Source: Cellulosimicrobium sp. CUA-896
GTDB taxonomy: Bacteria; Actinomycetota; Actinomycetes; Actinomycetales; Cellulomonadaceae
DNA length: 64,000 nt
Assembly (NCBI RefSeq): GCF_001942335.1
Contig: NZ_MKKH01000008.1
Location: 27,600 to 91,599 of the forward strand
Direction of reading: 5' to 3'
How positions within the stretch are numbered: the first letter of the stretch is position 1; every line of letters begins with the position of its first letter. Below, in pieces: positions 8,049-17,292 of this stretch. The notes beneath the pieces were generated by a model that was given only the letters and a program-made list of their open reading frames with translations, was not told the DNA's origin and searched no databases. A program made the translations under genes and the position numbers.

Positions 8049-8518
8049 TCAGCGCATCTCGCGCTGGCGCATGGCGCGCTGCGCCTCGCGCTGGTCCTGC
8101 TTCTCGCGCAGCGCCTGGCGCTTGTCGTACTCCTTCTTGCCGCGCGCGAGCGCGATCTCGACCTTCGCGCGCCCGTCGAGGAAGTAGAGCTGGAGCGGGA
8201 CGACGGTGTGCCCCTTCTCGCGCGTCTTCGACTCGAGCCGCAGGATCTCCTCCTTGTGCAGCAGGAGCTTGCGCTTGCGGCGCGGGGCGTGGTTGTTCCA
8301 GGTGCCTCGGTGTACTCGGGGATGTGGACGTTCTCGAGCCACGCCTCGCCGCGGTCGACGCCGACGTAGCCGTCGACGAGCGACGCGCGTCCCATCCGCA
8401 GCGCCTTGACCTCGGTGCCGGACAGGACGATCCCCGCCTCGTACACGTCCTCGATCACGTAGTCGTGGCGTGCCTTGCGGTTGCTGGCGACGACCTTGCG
8501 GCCGCTGTCCTTCGCCAT
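8049..8518 (-). CDS. smpB: SsrA-binding protein SmpB (one apparent frameshift)
   Basis: SmpB binds tmRNA and mimics a tRNA anticodon stem in trans-translation. Residues 1-50 ([35 protein letters not shown]) and 60-156 ([26 protein letters not shown], and the basic tail ending [14 protein letters not shown]) match the family. The two parts are in different frames. Inserting one C near 8306 restores [17 protein letters not shown], giving 156 residues, the usual length. The break is therefore probably a sequencing deletion. It follows the M23 peptidase gene by 157 bp and sits near ssrA, as in many bacteria. Confidence 0.93.
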
Positions 8519-8675
8519 CTCGTCCTACCGTCCTCGTGGGGTCTCGCGGGTGCTCCGGGCGGCACGCGCGACGTGCCGACCCACCAGGGTACGGCGGCGG
8601 GGCGGAGTCCGGTACGGATTATCCCGGGGGCGAACGTCATCGCTCCTGGCCGGTGCCCGCTCCGGGGCGTGACGG

Positions 8676-10111
8676 TCAGAGCCGCGACATCGGGTTCACC
8701 GTCGAGCCGTTCACGTACACCTCGAAGTGCAGGTGGCACGCGCTCGACGTCCCGGTGTTGCCCGAGTACCCGACGACCTGACCCTTCTGCACCGACTGGC
8801 CGGACGAGACGGCGAAGCGGGACAGGTGGTTGTAGCTCGTCATGACGCTCTGCCCGCCCATGGTGCCGTGGTTGACCAGCACCTGGTTGCCGAGGCCTCC
8901 GTAGCGGCGGGCGAAGAGCACGGTCCCGGACGCCGAGGCGAGGATCGGCGTGCCGCAGTAGGCGCGGAAGTCCGTGCCCGCGTGCAGCCGGTAGATGCCG
9001 AGCGTCGGGTGCAGACGCATGCCGTAGTGCGACGTCACGTGCGGCACGGCCGTCGGGTAGGACAGCCCGCTCGACGTCGGCGGCGGTGCCGGCGGGGGCG
9101 CGGGGTTGCTGCTCCCGCCGCCGCCGCCGCCGCTGCTGCCGCCACCGCCCTGGTTCTGCTGCTGCTCCTGGCGCCGACGCTCCTCCTCCTGGCGCCGGCG
9201 CTCGGCCTCCTCGGCCGCCTTGCGGTCGCGCTCGGCCTGCTGGGCGATGATCGTCTGCAGCTCGGCCTGCAGCGCGGCCTGGTCGCGCTCGTTCTGCTCG
9301 ATGCGGGCGAGCGCGTCGTCCTTGCGGTCCTCGATCGTCGCCTTCTTGGCCTGCTGCTCGACGATGAGGCTCTCCACCTCCGCCTTGCGCTCGACCGCGG
9401 CCTGGCGCGCGGCCTCGGCCTCGACGACGTTCTGGTCGGCCTGCGTCTTGAGGTCGGTGATCGACTCCCGGACGGCCTGGAGCCGGGCCTCGCGGTTGCG
9501 CGCGACGGCCTCGGCCTCCTGGAGGTCCTGGAGCGTGCGGGACTGGCTGCGCGCAGCCGTCGACGAGACCGCGAACTCCTCGATGAACTCCTCGGTGCTC
9601 TGCGCACCCGTGACGATCCCGAGGCTCGACACGTCGCCCGCACCCCGGTAGGCGCTGCGCGCCATCTCGGCGATGCTCGACCGGGCGTCGGCGACCTCGG
9701 TCGCGCCCTGCTCGATCTCCTGGCTGATGGCCGCCTCCTGCCCGAGGGCGTCCTCGAGCCGCTGGGCCAGGAGCTCCGCCTCGCGCTGGGTCCGCTCCAC
9801 CTCGGCCTCGCGCCCGCGAGCTCGGCCTGGGCGACAGGCAGCCTCGCCTCGATCTCCTGCAGCTCGACGACGGCCTGCGCGAGCGCCTCGTCGGTGCCCT
9901 CGAGCTCGGCCTCGAGCTGCTCCTGGTTGCCGAGCATCTGCTGCTGGCGCCGCTCCGCCGCGGCACGGCGGTCGTCGATGTCGTCGGCGCTCGCGCCCGC
10001 GACCGTCCCGGTCACGAGGACGACGGCGGCGAGCACGGCCGCGAGGACACGGCGCGACGAGCGGGCGGCGGTGCGCGCGCCGGGGCGCGCGGGACGGTTC
10101 GCTGAGGTCAT
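8676..10111 (-). CDS. M23 (LytM) peptidoglycan hydrolase with coiled coil, FtsEX partner (one apparent frameshift)
   Basis: About 478 residues. A signal peptide (hydrophobic VLAAVLAAVVLVTGTVAGASA) is followed by a long Glu/Ala/Gln-rich coiled coil (about residues 30-310), a Pro/Gly/Ser linker, and a C-terminal LytM domain. The domain carries zinc ligands HAGTD and HLHFEV plus YNHLS, so it looks catalytically complete. The coiled-coil plus hydrolase layout matches EnvC/PcsB-like proteins activated by FtsEX across the membrane. The gene starts one base after the ftsX stop. A single missing base near 9811 separates the first about 100 residues from the rest; correction gives AELAGAEAEVERTQ. Confidence 0.9.
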
Positions 10112-10112
10112 C

Positions 10113-11022
10113 TCACACCCTCGTGTGGCGGTTGAGCGTGACGACCGAGGAGATGGCCGCCAGGAGGAACGCGGCGCCGACGAGGACCGGCGCGATGGTC
10201 AGCACGTCGGACTCGTCGACGTACGCGACCCAGGTCACGGACTGCGACAGCCAGTCGGTGACGAGGTACTTCACCCCGACCCACAGCCCGCCGACGGCGA
10301 GGAGCGCGCCGACGACGGCGGCGATCGCGCCCTCGAGCAGGAACGGGAGCTGGATGAACAGGTTCGAGGCTCCGACGAGCCGCATGATCCCCGTCTCGCG
10401 GCGCCGGCTGAGCGCGGACAGCCGGATGGTCGTCGTGATGAGCAGGACCGCGGCGAGGAGCATGACCGCGGCGAGGCCGGCGGACAGCAGCGACGCCCGG
10501 TTGAGCGCGAGGAACAGGGAGTCGAAGATGCGGCGCTGGTCCTCGACCACCTCGACGCCGGGGCGCCCGTGACGACGTCGTTGACGACCTCGTAGTTCTC
10601 GGGGTTCGTGAGCTTGAGCCGGAACGAGGCCTGCATGTCGTCGACCGTCAGCTGCGTGCCGAGGTAGCCGTCGGGGTAGCGCTCGGAGAACGCGGCGAAC
10701 GCGTCGTCCTTCGACTCGAAGTAGACGGTCTCGATCTCGTCGCCGAGCTCGGAGGTGAACACGTCCTCGAGGGCGCCGATCTGCTCGGGCGTCGCCTCGC
10801 CCGCGGCGCACGTCGGTTCGGCGGAGCGTCCGGGCAGAGGAAGACGGAGACCTCGACCTTGTCGTACCAGTCGTCCTTGAGCTTGTCGATCTGCGTCTGC
10901 AGCAGCAGCGAGGCCCCGACGAACGTCAGGGACACGAAGGTCACGAGGACCACGGACACCGTCATGGACAGGTTGCGGCGCAGCCCCTGACCGATCTCCG
11001 TGAGGATGAACTGGAAGCGCAC
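10113..11022 (-). CDS. ftsX: Cell-division ABC permease FtsX (two apparent frameshifts)
   Basis: FtsX is the four-helix membrane partner of FtsE that transmits ATP hydrolysis to a cell-wall hydrolase. The N-terminus [20 protein letters not shown] leads into TM1 ([20 protein letters not shown]). Then come the extracellular domain with [12 protein letters not shown] and [12 protein letters not shown], and a C-terminal three-helix region with [19 protein letters not shown]. The GTG at 11022 has GGGGGAG 7-8 nt upstream and lies 5 nt after the ftsE stop. Missing bases near 10818 and 10562 split the frame into three parts; adding both gives 303 residues, the normal size. In an essential-type gene this points to sequence error. 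Confidence 0.92.
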
Positions 11023-11027
11023 CCCGC

Positions 11028-11944
11028 TCACTCCCCCGTCCGGACGTTCGCCGCGTGGCGGCGGGCGCGCAGCGCGCTCTCGCGGCGCGGCAGGACGGTG
11101 GTCGGCGAGGTCGCGGGGCCGGTTCCCCCCGCGTTCCGGGGCGCTGCGTCCTGGGGCGCTGCGCTCTGGGCCGCCGCGCTCTCGGGCGCGGGGCCGCGCG
11201 GCGCTCGGGCGCACGCGCGGCCGGGGGCGCGACCGACGCGTGCTCACCGGTCGCCGGGGCCTGCGCCCCGTACCCGCCGTGCGCCTGGTCGCGCACGAGC
11301 GTGCCGGTGTCGAGCTCGACGACGCGCTTGCGCATCTGGTCGACGATCTCGTGGTCGTGCGTCGCCATGACGACGGTCGTGCCCGTGCGGTTGATGCGGT
11401 CGAGCAGGCGCATGATGCCGAGCGAGGTCGTGGGGTCGAGGTTCCCGGTGGGCTCGTCCGCCAGGAGGATCGGCGGCCGGTTCACCATGGCGCGGGCGAT
11501 CGCCACACGCTGCTGCTCACCGCCCGACAGCTCGTGCGGTCGCCGCTTCTCCTTGCCCGCGAGGCCGACCAGCTCGAGCGTCTCCGGGACGGTGATGGCG
11601 ATCGAGTGGCGCGGCCGGCCGATCACCTGCAGGGCGAACGCGACGTTCTCGAACACCGTCTTGTTGGGCAGCAGCCGGAAGTCCTGGAAGACGACGCCGA
11701 TCTGGCGCCGCAGGTGCGGCACCTTCCAGCTCGACAGCGAACCGAGGTCGCGGCCGGCGACGAACACCTTGCCGCGGGTGGGGCGCTCCTCGCGCAGGAT
11801 GAGGTGCAGGCAGGTCGACTTGCCGGAGCCGGAGGCGCCGACGAGGAAGACGAACTCGCCGCGACGGACCTCCAGGGACACATCGTCCACGGCGGGCCTG
11901 GCGCCGCGCGCGTAGACCTTGGTGACGTTCTCGAAGCGGATCAC
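11028..11944 (-). CDS. ftsE: Cell-division ATPase FtsE with long C-terminal tail (one apparent frameshift)
   Basis: ABC ATPase of the FtsEX complex. Walker [11 protein letters not shown]-loop [10 protein letters not shown], signature [14 protein letters not shown], Walker [13 protein letters not shown] and H-loop MATHDHE are all present within about 225 residues. An Ala/Pro-rich extension of about 75 residues follows, ending NVRTGE. The extension is in register only if one base is added near 11195; it then reads [19 protein letters not shown]. The GTG at 11944 is chosen (GAGAG 11 nt upstream; a GTG at 11953 is possible). It is 176 bp downstream of prfB and 5 nt before ftsX, the standard actinobacterial order. 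Confidence 0.93.
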
Positions 11945-12049
11945 GACAGGCACAACTCTCGAGTCAGGGAGCGAACCGGGTTCGCTGGACGTTCTCGAGG
12001 GTAGGCACGCGTCGCGGGCCGGATCGGGCGGACACGCCGCACCGGGACG

Positions 12050-12071
12050 GACCCGGACTGTTGCCCGGGTC
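12050..12071 (-). terminator. Small hairpin between prfB and ftsE
   Basis: GACCCGG (12050-12056) and CCGGGTC (12065-12071), a perfect 7-bp stem with an 8-nt loop, about 50 bp past the prfB stop. It is possibly a weak terminator separating prfB from ftsEX; no U-run is seen. Confidence 0.35.
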
Positions 12072-12120
12072 ACCGTATCTCGGGCGAAACGGGACCAACC
12101 ACCCCGTCACCGCCCGTGTT

Positions 12121-13233
12121 TCACCCGGCTTGCTGGACGCCCCGGCGCCAGCGGATGCCGGCCTCGATGAAGTCGTCGATGTCGCCGTCGAACACCGACG
12201 AGGGGTTGCCGACCTCGTGCTCGGTCCGCAGGTCCTTGACCATCTGGTACGGCTGGAGCACGTAGGACCGCATCTGGTCGCCCCAGCTCGCCTTGATGTC
12301 GCCCGCGAGCTCCTTCTTCTTCGCGTTCTCCTCCTCCTGGCGCACGAGCAGCAGGCGGGACTGGAGCACGCGCAGCGCGGCCGCGCGGTTCTGGATCTGC
12401 GACTTCTCGTTCTGCATCGACACGACGATGCCGGTCGGGATGTGCGTCATGCGGACGGCGGAGTCCGTCGTGTTCACGGACTGGCCCCCCGGCCCGGACG
12501 AGCGGAACACGTCGACCTTGATCTCCGACTCGGGGATCTCGATCGAGTCCGTCTGCTCGATGAGCGGGATGACCTCGACCGCGGCGAACGACGTCTGGCG
12601 CCGGCCCTGGTTGTCGAACGGCGAGATGCGCACGAGCCGGTGCGTGCCGGCCTCCACCGACAGGTGCCCGAACGCGTACGGCGCCTTCACCTCGAACGTC
12701 GCCGACTTCAGGCCGGCCTCCTCCGCGTAGGAGGTGTCGAGCACCGTCGTCGGGTAGCCGTGCCGCTCGGCCCAGCGCAGGTACATGCGCAGCAGCATCT
12801 CGGCGAAGTCGGCGGCGTCGACGCCGCCCGCGCCCGCGCGGATCGTCACGACGGCCTCGCGGGAGTCGTACTCGCCCGCCAGCAGGGTGCGGACCTCGAG
12901 CTGGTCGAGATCCTTGCGGATCCCCGCGACCTCGGTCTCGGCCTCCGTCAGGGTGTCGGCGTCGTCCATCTCGTGACCCATCTCGACGAGGGTCTCGACG
13001 TCGTCGATGCGCTGCCCGAGCCTTTTCACCCGGTCCAGCTCGCCCTGTGCTGCCGACAGTGCAGACGTGACCTGCTGCGCCGCGTCCGGGTCGTCCCAGA
13101 GATCGGGGGCCGACGCCTTCTCCGACAGCTCGTCGATCCGCGCGCGCAGCACCTCGGGGTCGCTGACGCTCTCGATGGACTCGAGCGTGCTGCGGAGCGC
13201 CTTGATCTCGGTCGCGAAGTCGATGGTGGCCAC
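12121..13233 (-). CDS. prfB: Peptide chain release factor 2
   Basis: RF2 ends translation at UGA and UAA. About 370 residues. The recognition tripeptide SPF is in [15 protein letters not shown] and the catalytic GGQ is in [21 protein letters not shown]. The C-terminus is [14 protein letters not shown]. The frame is open throughout: there is no internal in-frame TGA and so no programmed +1 frameshift of the E. coli kind. The start at GTG 13233 (VATIDFATE) is preferred over TTG 13242 because TAACCT lies 8 nt upstream, suggesting a leaderless mRNA. It heads the prfB-ftsE-ftsX-M23-smpB-ssrA cluster. Confidence 0.96.
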   Translation of the reverse strand: MATIDFATEIKALRSTLESIESVSDPEVLRARIDELSEKASAPDLWDDPDAAQQVTSALSAAQGELDRVKRLGQRIDDVETLVEMGHEMDDADTLTEAETEVAGIRKDLDQLEVRTLLAGEYDSREAVVTIRAGAGGVDAADFAEMLLRMYLRWAERHGYPTTVLDTSYAEEAGLKSATFEVKAPYAFGHLSVEAGTHRLVRISPFDNQGRRQTSFAAVEVIPLIEQTDSIEIPESEIKVDVFRSSGPGGQSVNTTDSAVRMTHIPTGIVVSMQNEKSQIQNRAAALRVLQSRLLLVRQEEENAKKKELAGDIKASWGDQMRSYVLQPYQMVKDLRTEHEVGNPSSVFDGDIDDFIEAGIRWRRGVQQAG

Positions 13234-13241
13234 GAGGTTCA

Positions 13242-13247
13242 AGGTTA
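13242..13247 (-). promoter_or_regulatory. Predicted -10 element, leaderless start of prfB
   Basis: TAACCT on the minus strand, 8 nt before the GTG at 13233, with no Shine-Dalgarno sequence. The spacing is slightly longer than in the other leaderless candidates. Confidence 0.4.
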
Positions 13248-13266
13248 CGCGACGGCCCGGGTGCGG

Positions 13267-13323
13267 CGCGCCGTCGGGCCCGCCGCCGGGCCCGGGTCTG
13301 CGCTCCCCCGGCCCGACGGCGCG
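13267..13323 (-). terminator. Terminator candidate after the DUF916-like gene
   Basis: Perfect 14-bp arms CGCGCCGTCGGGCC (13267-13280) and GGCCCGACGGCGCG (13310-13323) with a 29-nt loop. It starts 8 bp past the stop of the upstream minus-strand gene and ends 34 bp before the prfB start. Position suits a terminator insulating prfB. Confidence 0.6.
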
Positions 13324-13330
13324 GCCCCGC

Positions 13331-14533
13331 TCACGCGCTCGGCTCGCCCTTGCCGGCCCCGGCCGGGGCGCTCGACGGCGCGTCCGCGGAGCGACGGCCC
13401 TCGTCGCGGGCCTTGGCCAGCATGTCCTCGAGGCGCTTCCGGCGGCGACGGCGGTCGTCGCGGACGCCGAGGAACACCACGACCACGATCGCCACGAGCA
13501 GCAGCTGCGGCCACGGGATCGCCCACGCCGTCACCGAGACGGTGACCGGCTCGAGCGACGCGTCGATCACGTCCTCACCGACCGCCGACGGCGTGACGGT
13601 GACGGTCGTCGTCACGGGGCCGAGGGGCCACACGCGGTCCACCTCGACGGTGCGGTTGAGCGAGCCGTCCGGGAGGAGCTCGTCGATGGGCTGCGCCGTG
13701 CGGTCCTGCGTGAGCAGCCCGAACAGGGCGGACGTCGAGACGTCGCTGGCCGCACCGAGACGGATGTTGCCCTCGTTCGCGACGTCGTAGGACACGCGCA
13801 GCTCGCCGGCGGCGAAGGGGTTCCACGACGCGGTGTACGCGGCGCTGACGTCGGGCACGGCGAGCGCGGGCTGGACCTCGCCGGTCACGCGCGTCGTGAT
13901 GCGGAAGCCGACGCGGCTCTCGACGCCGAGGTTCGTGCCGCCCTCGCCGCTCCGGGTGCTCGTCACGGACGCGGCGATGCCCGCCGGGTGGTCGCCGGGG
14001 GTCGCGTTCTCGGGGACGGTCAGGGTGTACGGGACGACCACGGTCTCCTCGGGGCCGACCTCGACCGTGTCCTGCACGTCGATCCACGTGCCCGCGTCGG
14101 TCGACTCCTCGGTGGAGGGGAGCATGTTGAACCGGCCGTTGGCGGTGAGGTAGCCGTCGGCGGCGTTGATGGCGAACGTCGCGGCGACGTCGCCGAAGTT
14201 CGTGACGGCGAGGTGGTCGTCGACGCTCGCGCCCGGGTCGAGCTCGAGGTCGACCCAGCGGCGTCCGTCCGGGCCGTCCGGGCCCGACGGCGTCACGCTC
14301 CACGTGATGCGGCCCTCCGAGTCGGCGGGCTCGGTGTCGGCAGACTCCGTGTCGGCGGGCTCCGTGTCGGCGGGCAGGACCGTGGCCGCTGCGGCGGGCA
14401 GGACCGTGGCCGTTGCGGCGGGCACGGGGCCGGCGGCGCCCGCGGAGGCGGCGGGCAGGAGTGCGGCGCTGAGTGCGGCGAGCGTCGCGAGGACGCGGCG
14501 CGCGGTGCGGCGGGGCTGTCGTGCGGAAGTCAC
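13331..14533 (-). CDS. DUF916-like (WxL-interacting type) anchored surface protein
   Basis: A 400-residue surface protein. A signal peptide ([20 protein letters not shown]) is followed by a low-complexity Ala/Asp/Glu/Thr stretch with short repeats ([17 protein letters not shown]). Two beta-sandwich-like segments come next: [20 protein letters not shown] resembles the DUF916 start, with [20 protein letters not shown] further on. A C-terminal helix ([20 protein letters not shown]) and a strongly basic cytoplasmic tail complete it. This is the layout of WxL-interacting proteins in Firmicutes. GTG 14533 has GAGAGAG upstream. It lies downstream of a WxL-like secreted protein gene, separated by a strong hairpin. 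Family assignment is by pattern; molecular role unknown. Confidence 0.75.
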   Translation of the reverse strand: MTSARQPRRTARRVLATLAALSAALLPAASAGAAGPVPAATATVLPAAAATVLPADTEPADTESADTEPADSEGRITWSVTPSGPDGPDGRRWVDLELDPGASVDDHLAVTNFGDVAATFAINAADGYLTANGRFNMLPSTEESTDAGTWIDVQDTVEVGPEETVVVPYTLTVPENATPGDHPAGIAASVTSTRSGEGGTNLGVESRVGFRITTRVTGEVQPALAVPDVSAAYTASWNPFAAGELRVSYDVANEGNIRLGAASDVSTSALFGLLTQDRTAQPIDELLPDGSLNRTVEVDRVWPLGPVTTTVTVTPSAVGEDVIDASLEPVTVSVTAWAIPWPQLLLVAIVVVVFLGVRDDRRRRRKRLEDMLAKARDEGRRSADAPSSAPAGAGKGEPSA

Positions 14534-14570
14534 TGGTCTTCGTGCTCTCTCGGTGCTGGTGCGACGACGA

Positions 14571-14626
14571 ACGGCGGGCCGGGTGGTCCCGGAGGTCTGC
14601 GCCTCCGGAAGCACCCGGCCCGCCGT
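14571..14626 (-). terminator. Two-part hairpin between WxL-like and DUF916-like genes
   Basis: Outer arms ACGGCGGGCCGGGTG (14571-14585) and CACCCGGCCCGCCGT (14612-14626) pair perfectly over 15 bp. Inside, CCGGAGG (14589-14595) pairs with CCTCCGG (14102 plus 500, that is 14602-14608) around a 6-nt loop. It is likely an attenuator giving more of the first product (secreted protein) than of the second (membrane anchor). Confidence 0.65.
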
Positions 14627-14671
14627 CCGTCAGTCCGTGCGGATCCGGTCAGCGACCGGTCGCTCGACGGA

Positions 14672-15324
14672 TCAGAACGCGTCCTCGAAGAGGGACAGCG
14701 TGATCGTCGAGTTGTACGAACCGCCCTCGACGTCCTCGGCGGTGCGGAGGGTGAGGCCCGCGTTCGCGGTCCACGAGCCCTCCGGCGCGACCTCGCCGGA
14801 GTCGAAGGTCGAGACGAGGAGCTCCTGGTCGGCGAGGCCGACGTTGTCGCTGTCGTCCGCGTCGCCCTCGAGCGCCGGGTCGACCTCGGGACCCTCGGAA
14901 ACGAGACCCGACTCGCTCTCGGAGACGAGGTTCGGCGTCCAGCCGAGGTTCTCGGCGCCGATCTCGGTGCCGTTCTCGTTGACGAAGGCGGTTGCGCTGC
15001 CGAGGACGTACACGCGGCGGAACCCGCCTCGGGGATCTCGTCGCCCGTGCGGGTGTCGGTCACGGTGACGGCCGGGAGCTCGCCCGTGAACTCGCGCGTG
15101 CCCTCGACCGAGGAGTCACCCTCGCTCAGGCTCGTGGACTCGGCCGCCACGCTGAAGGCGAGGTTGCCGGGCTCGACGGTCGACTCGATCTCGACCGACA
15201 CGTCCACGTTCTGGTCGTCACCGACGGGGTCGGCCATGGCAGCGGAGGACAGAGCGACCGTGCCGATGAGCATCGCACCGAGGGCACCCCCGGCGACGAG
15301 CTGCTTCCTTGCTCGTGCGTTCAT
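14672..15324 (-). CDS. WxL-like secreted surface protein (one apparent frameshift)
   Basis: About 217 residues, secreted. The signal peptide runs to about residue 33 (LVAGGALGAMLIGTVALSSA then AMADP). The mature part is acidic and beta-rich: VDVSVEIESTVEPGNLAFSV, VTVTDTRTGDE, then VYVLGSATAFVNENGTEIGA, LGWTPNLVS and a final GSYNSTITLSLFEDAF. This order of motifs resembles WxL-domain sandwiches, though only one tryptophan motif (GWT) is clear. ATG 15324 has GGAGAG 8 nt upstream. One base is missing near 15020, between EIPEAG and RRVYVLG. Paired with the DUF916-like anchor gene downstream; probably a two-component surface structure. Confidence 0.65.
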
Positions 15325-15513
15325 GTTGTTGCTCTCCATCGTTGGAGTTGTTGTCGGACCGGATCACCATAGCGGCGAACCATGCGGTTTCACAGAGATG
15401 CGCGAGAAGTGGTCAACCACTGTTAAGGAAGTGAACGAACACCCTTCGTCCGTTCACGCACCGTTGCGTACAGTCCTCTCTCCGTCGTTCGTCGTCGAAC
15501 AGGCGTCGACGGT

Positions 15514-16071
15514 TCACCACGCCCTCGCGCGTGCTTCCGCACGGACGATGATGCCATCACTCCAGAGCTGCGTCACCCAGCTGACCATGGCGGGTCGCGC
15601 GAGCGCGGTCAGCGAGACCTCGGCGGTGCGCCCGTCGGCGGTGGTCGCGTCGACCACCCGGACGCCGTCCAGCCCGGCCGTCGCGTCGGGGTGTTCCTGC
15701 AGGTAGTCCCGCACTTCCGCCTGGATCTCACCGTCGGTCAGCGTGAGCACCGCGCCGTCCGTCGGACGCTCGGCGGCGCCCGCGTAGAACGTCTCCTGCG
15801 ACATGGAATCTGCCGCCGCGAGCGCGAGCGCGTCGGCGAGGTCGAACAGCCGTTTGCGCTCGAGGTGGACCTGCGTCGCGCTCACCACCACGGTGACGAG
15901 CAGCAGGGCGAACGCCACGAACGCGGACGTGAGCAGCATGATCTGGCCGGACTCGCGAGCGAGGGCGTCCTCGGGCGTGTCCTCGCGCGAGCCCTTGCGG
16001 GTCGACCTGCCGGCGTCACGGGCGGTGCCGGCGGGCGCGTCCCACCGACCGGTCGTCCTCGCGCCCGTCAC
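15514..16071 (-). CDS. TadG-like pilus assembly protein
   Basis: A 185-residue protein with a cytoplasmic N-terminus (about 45 residues) and one membrane helix (QIMLLTSAFVAFALLLVTVVV). An extracytoplasmic domain follows, with the helical LADALALAAADSMSQETFYAG typical of helicase/secretion-neighbourhood TadE-like and TadG-like proteins. ESGQIMLLTSAF resembles a prepilin-type N-terminus. GTG 16071 overlaps the stop of the upstream TadE gene as GTGA. Last gene of the Tad cluster. It is shorter than proteobacterial TadG, lacking the von Willebrand domain, as usual in actinobacteria. Confidence 0.8.
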   Translation of the reverse strand: MTGARTTGRWDAPAGTARDAGRSTRKGSREDTPEDALARESGQIMLLTSAFVAFALLLVTVVVSATQVHLERKRLFDLADALALAAADSMSQETFYAGAAERPTDGAVLTLTDGEIQAEVRDYLQEHPDATAGLDGVRVVDATTADGRTAEVSLTALARPAMVSWVTQLWSDGIIVRAEARARAW

Positions 16072-16577
16072 GGTCGCCGCGCCGCGTACTGGTCGACCTC
16101 GGCGACGAAGCGCGACTCGACCGGGACGGACAGGGGGACGGCGTCGCGGACGAACGCCGGGACGAGCGGGAGCGGCACGTCGAGCCGCACGTGCGCGGCG
16201 ACGTCGCTCCCCGGCTCGAGGCACGGCGACGTCGAGCAGGCCACCGTGAGCGTGTCGCTCGGCCCCTCGTCGAACCCCTGGTCCTCGAGCGCGATCGCGA
16301 CCGCCGCGCCGGCCCGGGCGCGCGCCTCGGCGCTCGAGGGCGCGGTGACGAACGCGCGCGCCGCCTCGCGCGCGGCGCCCTCGACCGCGAACGTGGCCGC
16401 CTGGACGCGGCCCACCGTGAGCACCAGGTACAGGAGGGGCAGCAGGAGGACGAGCGCCACGCCGAGGAACTCGACCACCGCGTTCCCGCGCTCGCCCGGC
16501 TCCGGTGACGACGCGCACGCCGGTCCGGTGAGCCGTGCGCGGGCGCGTCGCACCGGCTCGGGCACGGCGATCCTCAT
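16068..16577 (-). CDS. tadE: TadE-family pseudopilin
   Basis: A 169-residue TadE-like minor pilin. After about 28 basic residues comes ERGNAVVEFLGVALVLLLPLLYLVL, the TadE motif with Gly before a potential prepilin-peptidase cut and Glu at +5 of the mature protein. Next is a helical segment AAREAARAFV and a beta-rich tail with a Cys pair (CSTSPC) that could form a disulfide. It overlaps both neighbours by 4 bp, so it belongs to one coupled operon with the second TadE and TadG-like genes. Role: pilus biogenesis in the membrane or periplasm-like space. Confidence 0.85.
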   Translation of the reverse strand: MRIAVPEPVRRARARLTGPACASSPEPGERGNAVVEFLGVALVLLLPLLYLVLTVGRVQAATFAVEGAAREAARAFVTAPSSAEARARAGAAVAIALEDQGFDEGPSDTLTVACSTSPCLEPGSDVAAHVRLDVPLPLVPAFVRDAVPLSVPVESRFVAEVDQYAARRP

Positions 16578-16960
16578 GCGCCCTCCTCGAGCGCGTGCCC
16601 GGAGACCGTCACGGCCCCGGACGGTCCGAGCAGGCCGACGACCGGCAGCGGCGCCGTGACGGTCACCTCCACGACGGCCAGTCCGTCCACCGTGCTCTGG
16701 CGTGCCGTGACGTCCTGCGCGTAGCGCGACGACAGCGAGGCCGCGATGAGCTCCTGCGTCCGGGCGACGCCGTCGGACGGGCCGCGGTCGGCACGCCCCG
16801 CCACCCGTGCCCCCTCTGCGGCACAGTCGATGATCATCGACCGCACGTGGACGGCGAGGGCGACCTGGACCACGCCGAGGAAGAGCACGAGCACGAGGAC
16901 GGAGACGAGCGTGAAGTCCACGACCGCGGACCCGCGCTCGTGCTCCGACGCGCCCTGCAC
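16574..16960 (-). CDS. tadE: TadE-family pseudopilin, second copy
   Basis: A 128-residue protein with a short N-terminus and ERGSAVVDFTLVSVLVLVLFL, the TadE motif with Asp in place of the +5 Glu. It then has CAAEGARVAGRADRG and a beta-rich C-terminal domain. It starts 2 nt after the stop of the pilin-like gene and overlaps the other TadE gene by 4 bp. Two TadE-type proteins plus one TadG-like protein are common in actinobacterial Tad loci. The two TadE proteins differ enough to be separate subunits rather than recent duplicates. Confidence 0.85.
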   Translation of the reverse strand: MQGASEHERGSAVVDFTLVSVLVLVLFLGVVQVALAVHVRSMIIDCAAEGARVAGRADRGPSDGVARTQELIAASLSSRYAQDVTARQSTVDGLAVVEVTVTAPLPVVGLLGPSGAVTVSGHALEEGA

Positions 16961-16961
16961 G

Positions 16962-17180
16962 TCAGGGTCCGCTGACGCTGCTGATCGCGTCGCTGAAGGC
17001 CGCGGTGAGCGCGGGCCCGGCGACGGCCCACAGCGCGATCACGAGTCCCGCCGTCATCAGGGTGATGAGCACCCATCCCGGCACGTCCCCGCGCTCGACG
17101 TCCGCGCCCGACAACCGCCGGTAGATCCCCGCGCCGGCGCTGCGTGCCCGGCGCACCGTCCTGCTGAGCAGCGTGTGCAT
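16962..17180 (-). CDS. Flp-type pilin-like small membrane protein
   Basis: A 72-residue protein: basic N-terminus, then ERGDVPGWVLITLMTAGLVI and a continuous helix to the C-terminus (PALTAAFSDAISSVSGP). Size, position and ERG-then-helix layout suit the Flp major pilin, but the mature +5 residue is Trp, not the Glu usual in Flp and TadE, so processing is uncertain. GGAGGAGG lies about 5 nt upstream of the ATG, the strongest ribosome site in the cluster, as expected for an abundant structural subunit. It follows tadC by 112 bp. Confidence 0.7.
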   Translation of the reverse strand: MHTLLSRTVRRARSAGAGIYRRLSGADVERGDVPGWVLITLMTAGLVIALWAVAGPALTAAFSDAISSVSGP

Positions 17181-17292
17181 GCGTCCTCCTCCTGCGGCGC
17201 CCCGTCCTCGGGTGCGCGTGCGATGTCGTGCGATCGTTCGTGGGCTGTCGTGGTGGTCTGGCGGCGGTCGAGGCTCGTCGGGCGGGGTCGTC

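Noticed and set aside
7205..8518. A minus-strand frame of 437 codons joining smpB, the DoxX-like gene and part of tmRNA
   Set aside because: Its first 70 residues are SmpB, after which a frameshift leads into a shadow of the DoxX-like gene and the tmRNA. It is not a fusion protein.
10113..11022. ftsX, sdhA, trpS and others as pseudogenes
   Set aside because: Conserved motifs continue on both sides of every break and each gene has a core function. Neighbours on the same operon are intact, so sequence error is the simpler reading.
12121..13233. Programmed +1 frameshift in prfB
   Set aside because: The reading frame is open from start to end with no in-frame TGA near codon 25, so this regulatory device is absent.
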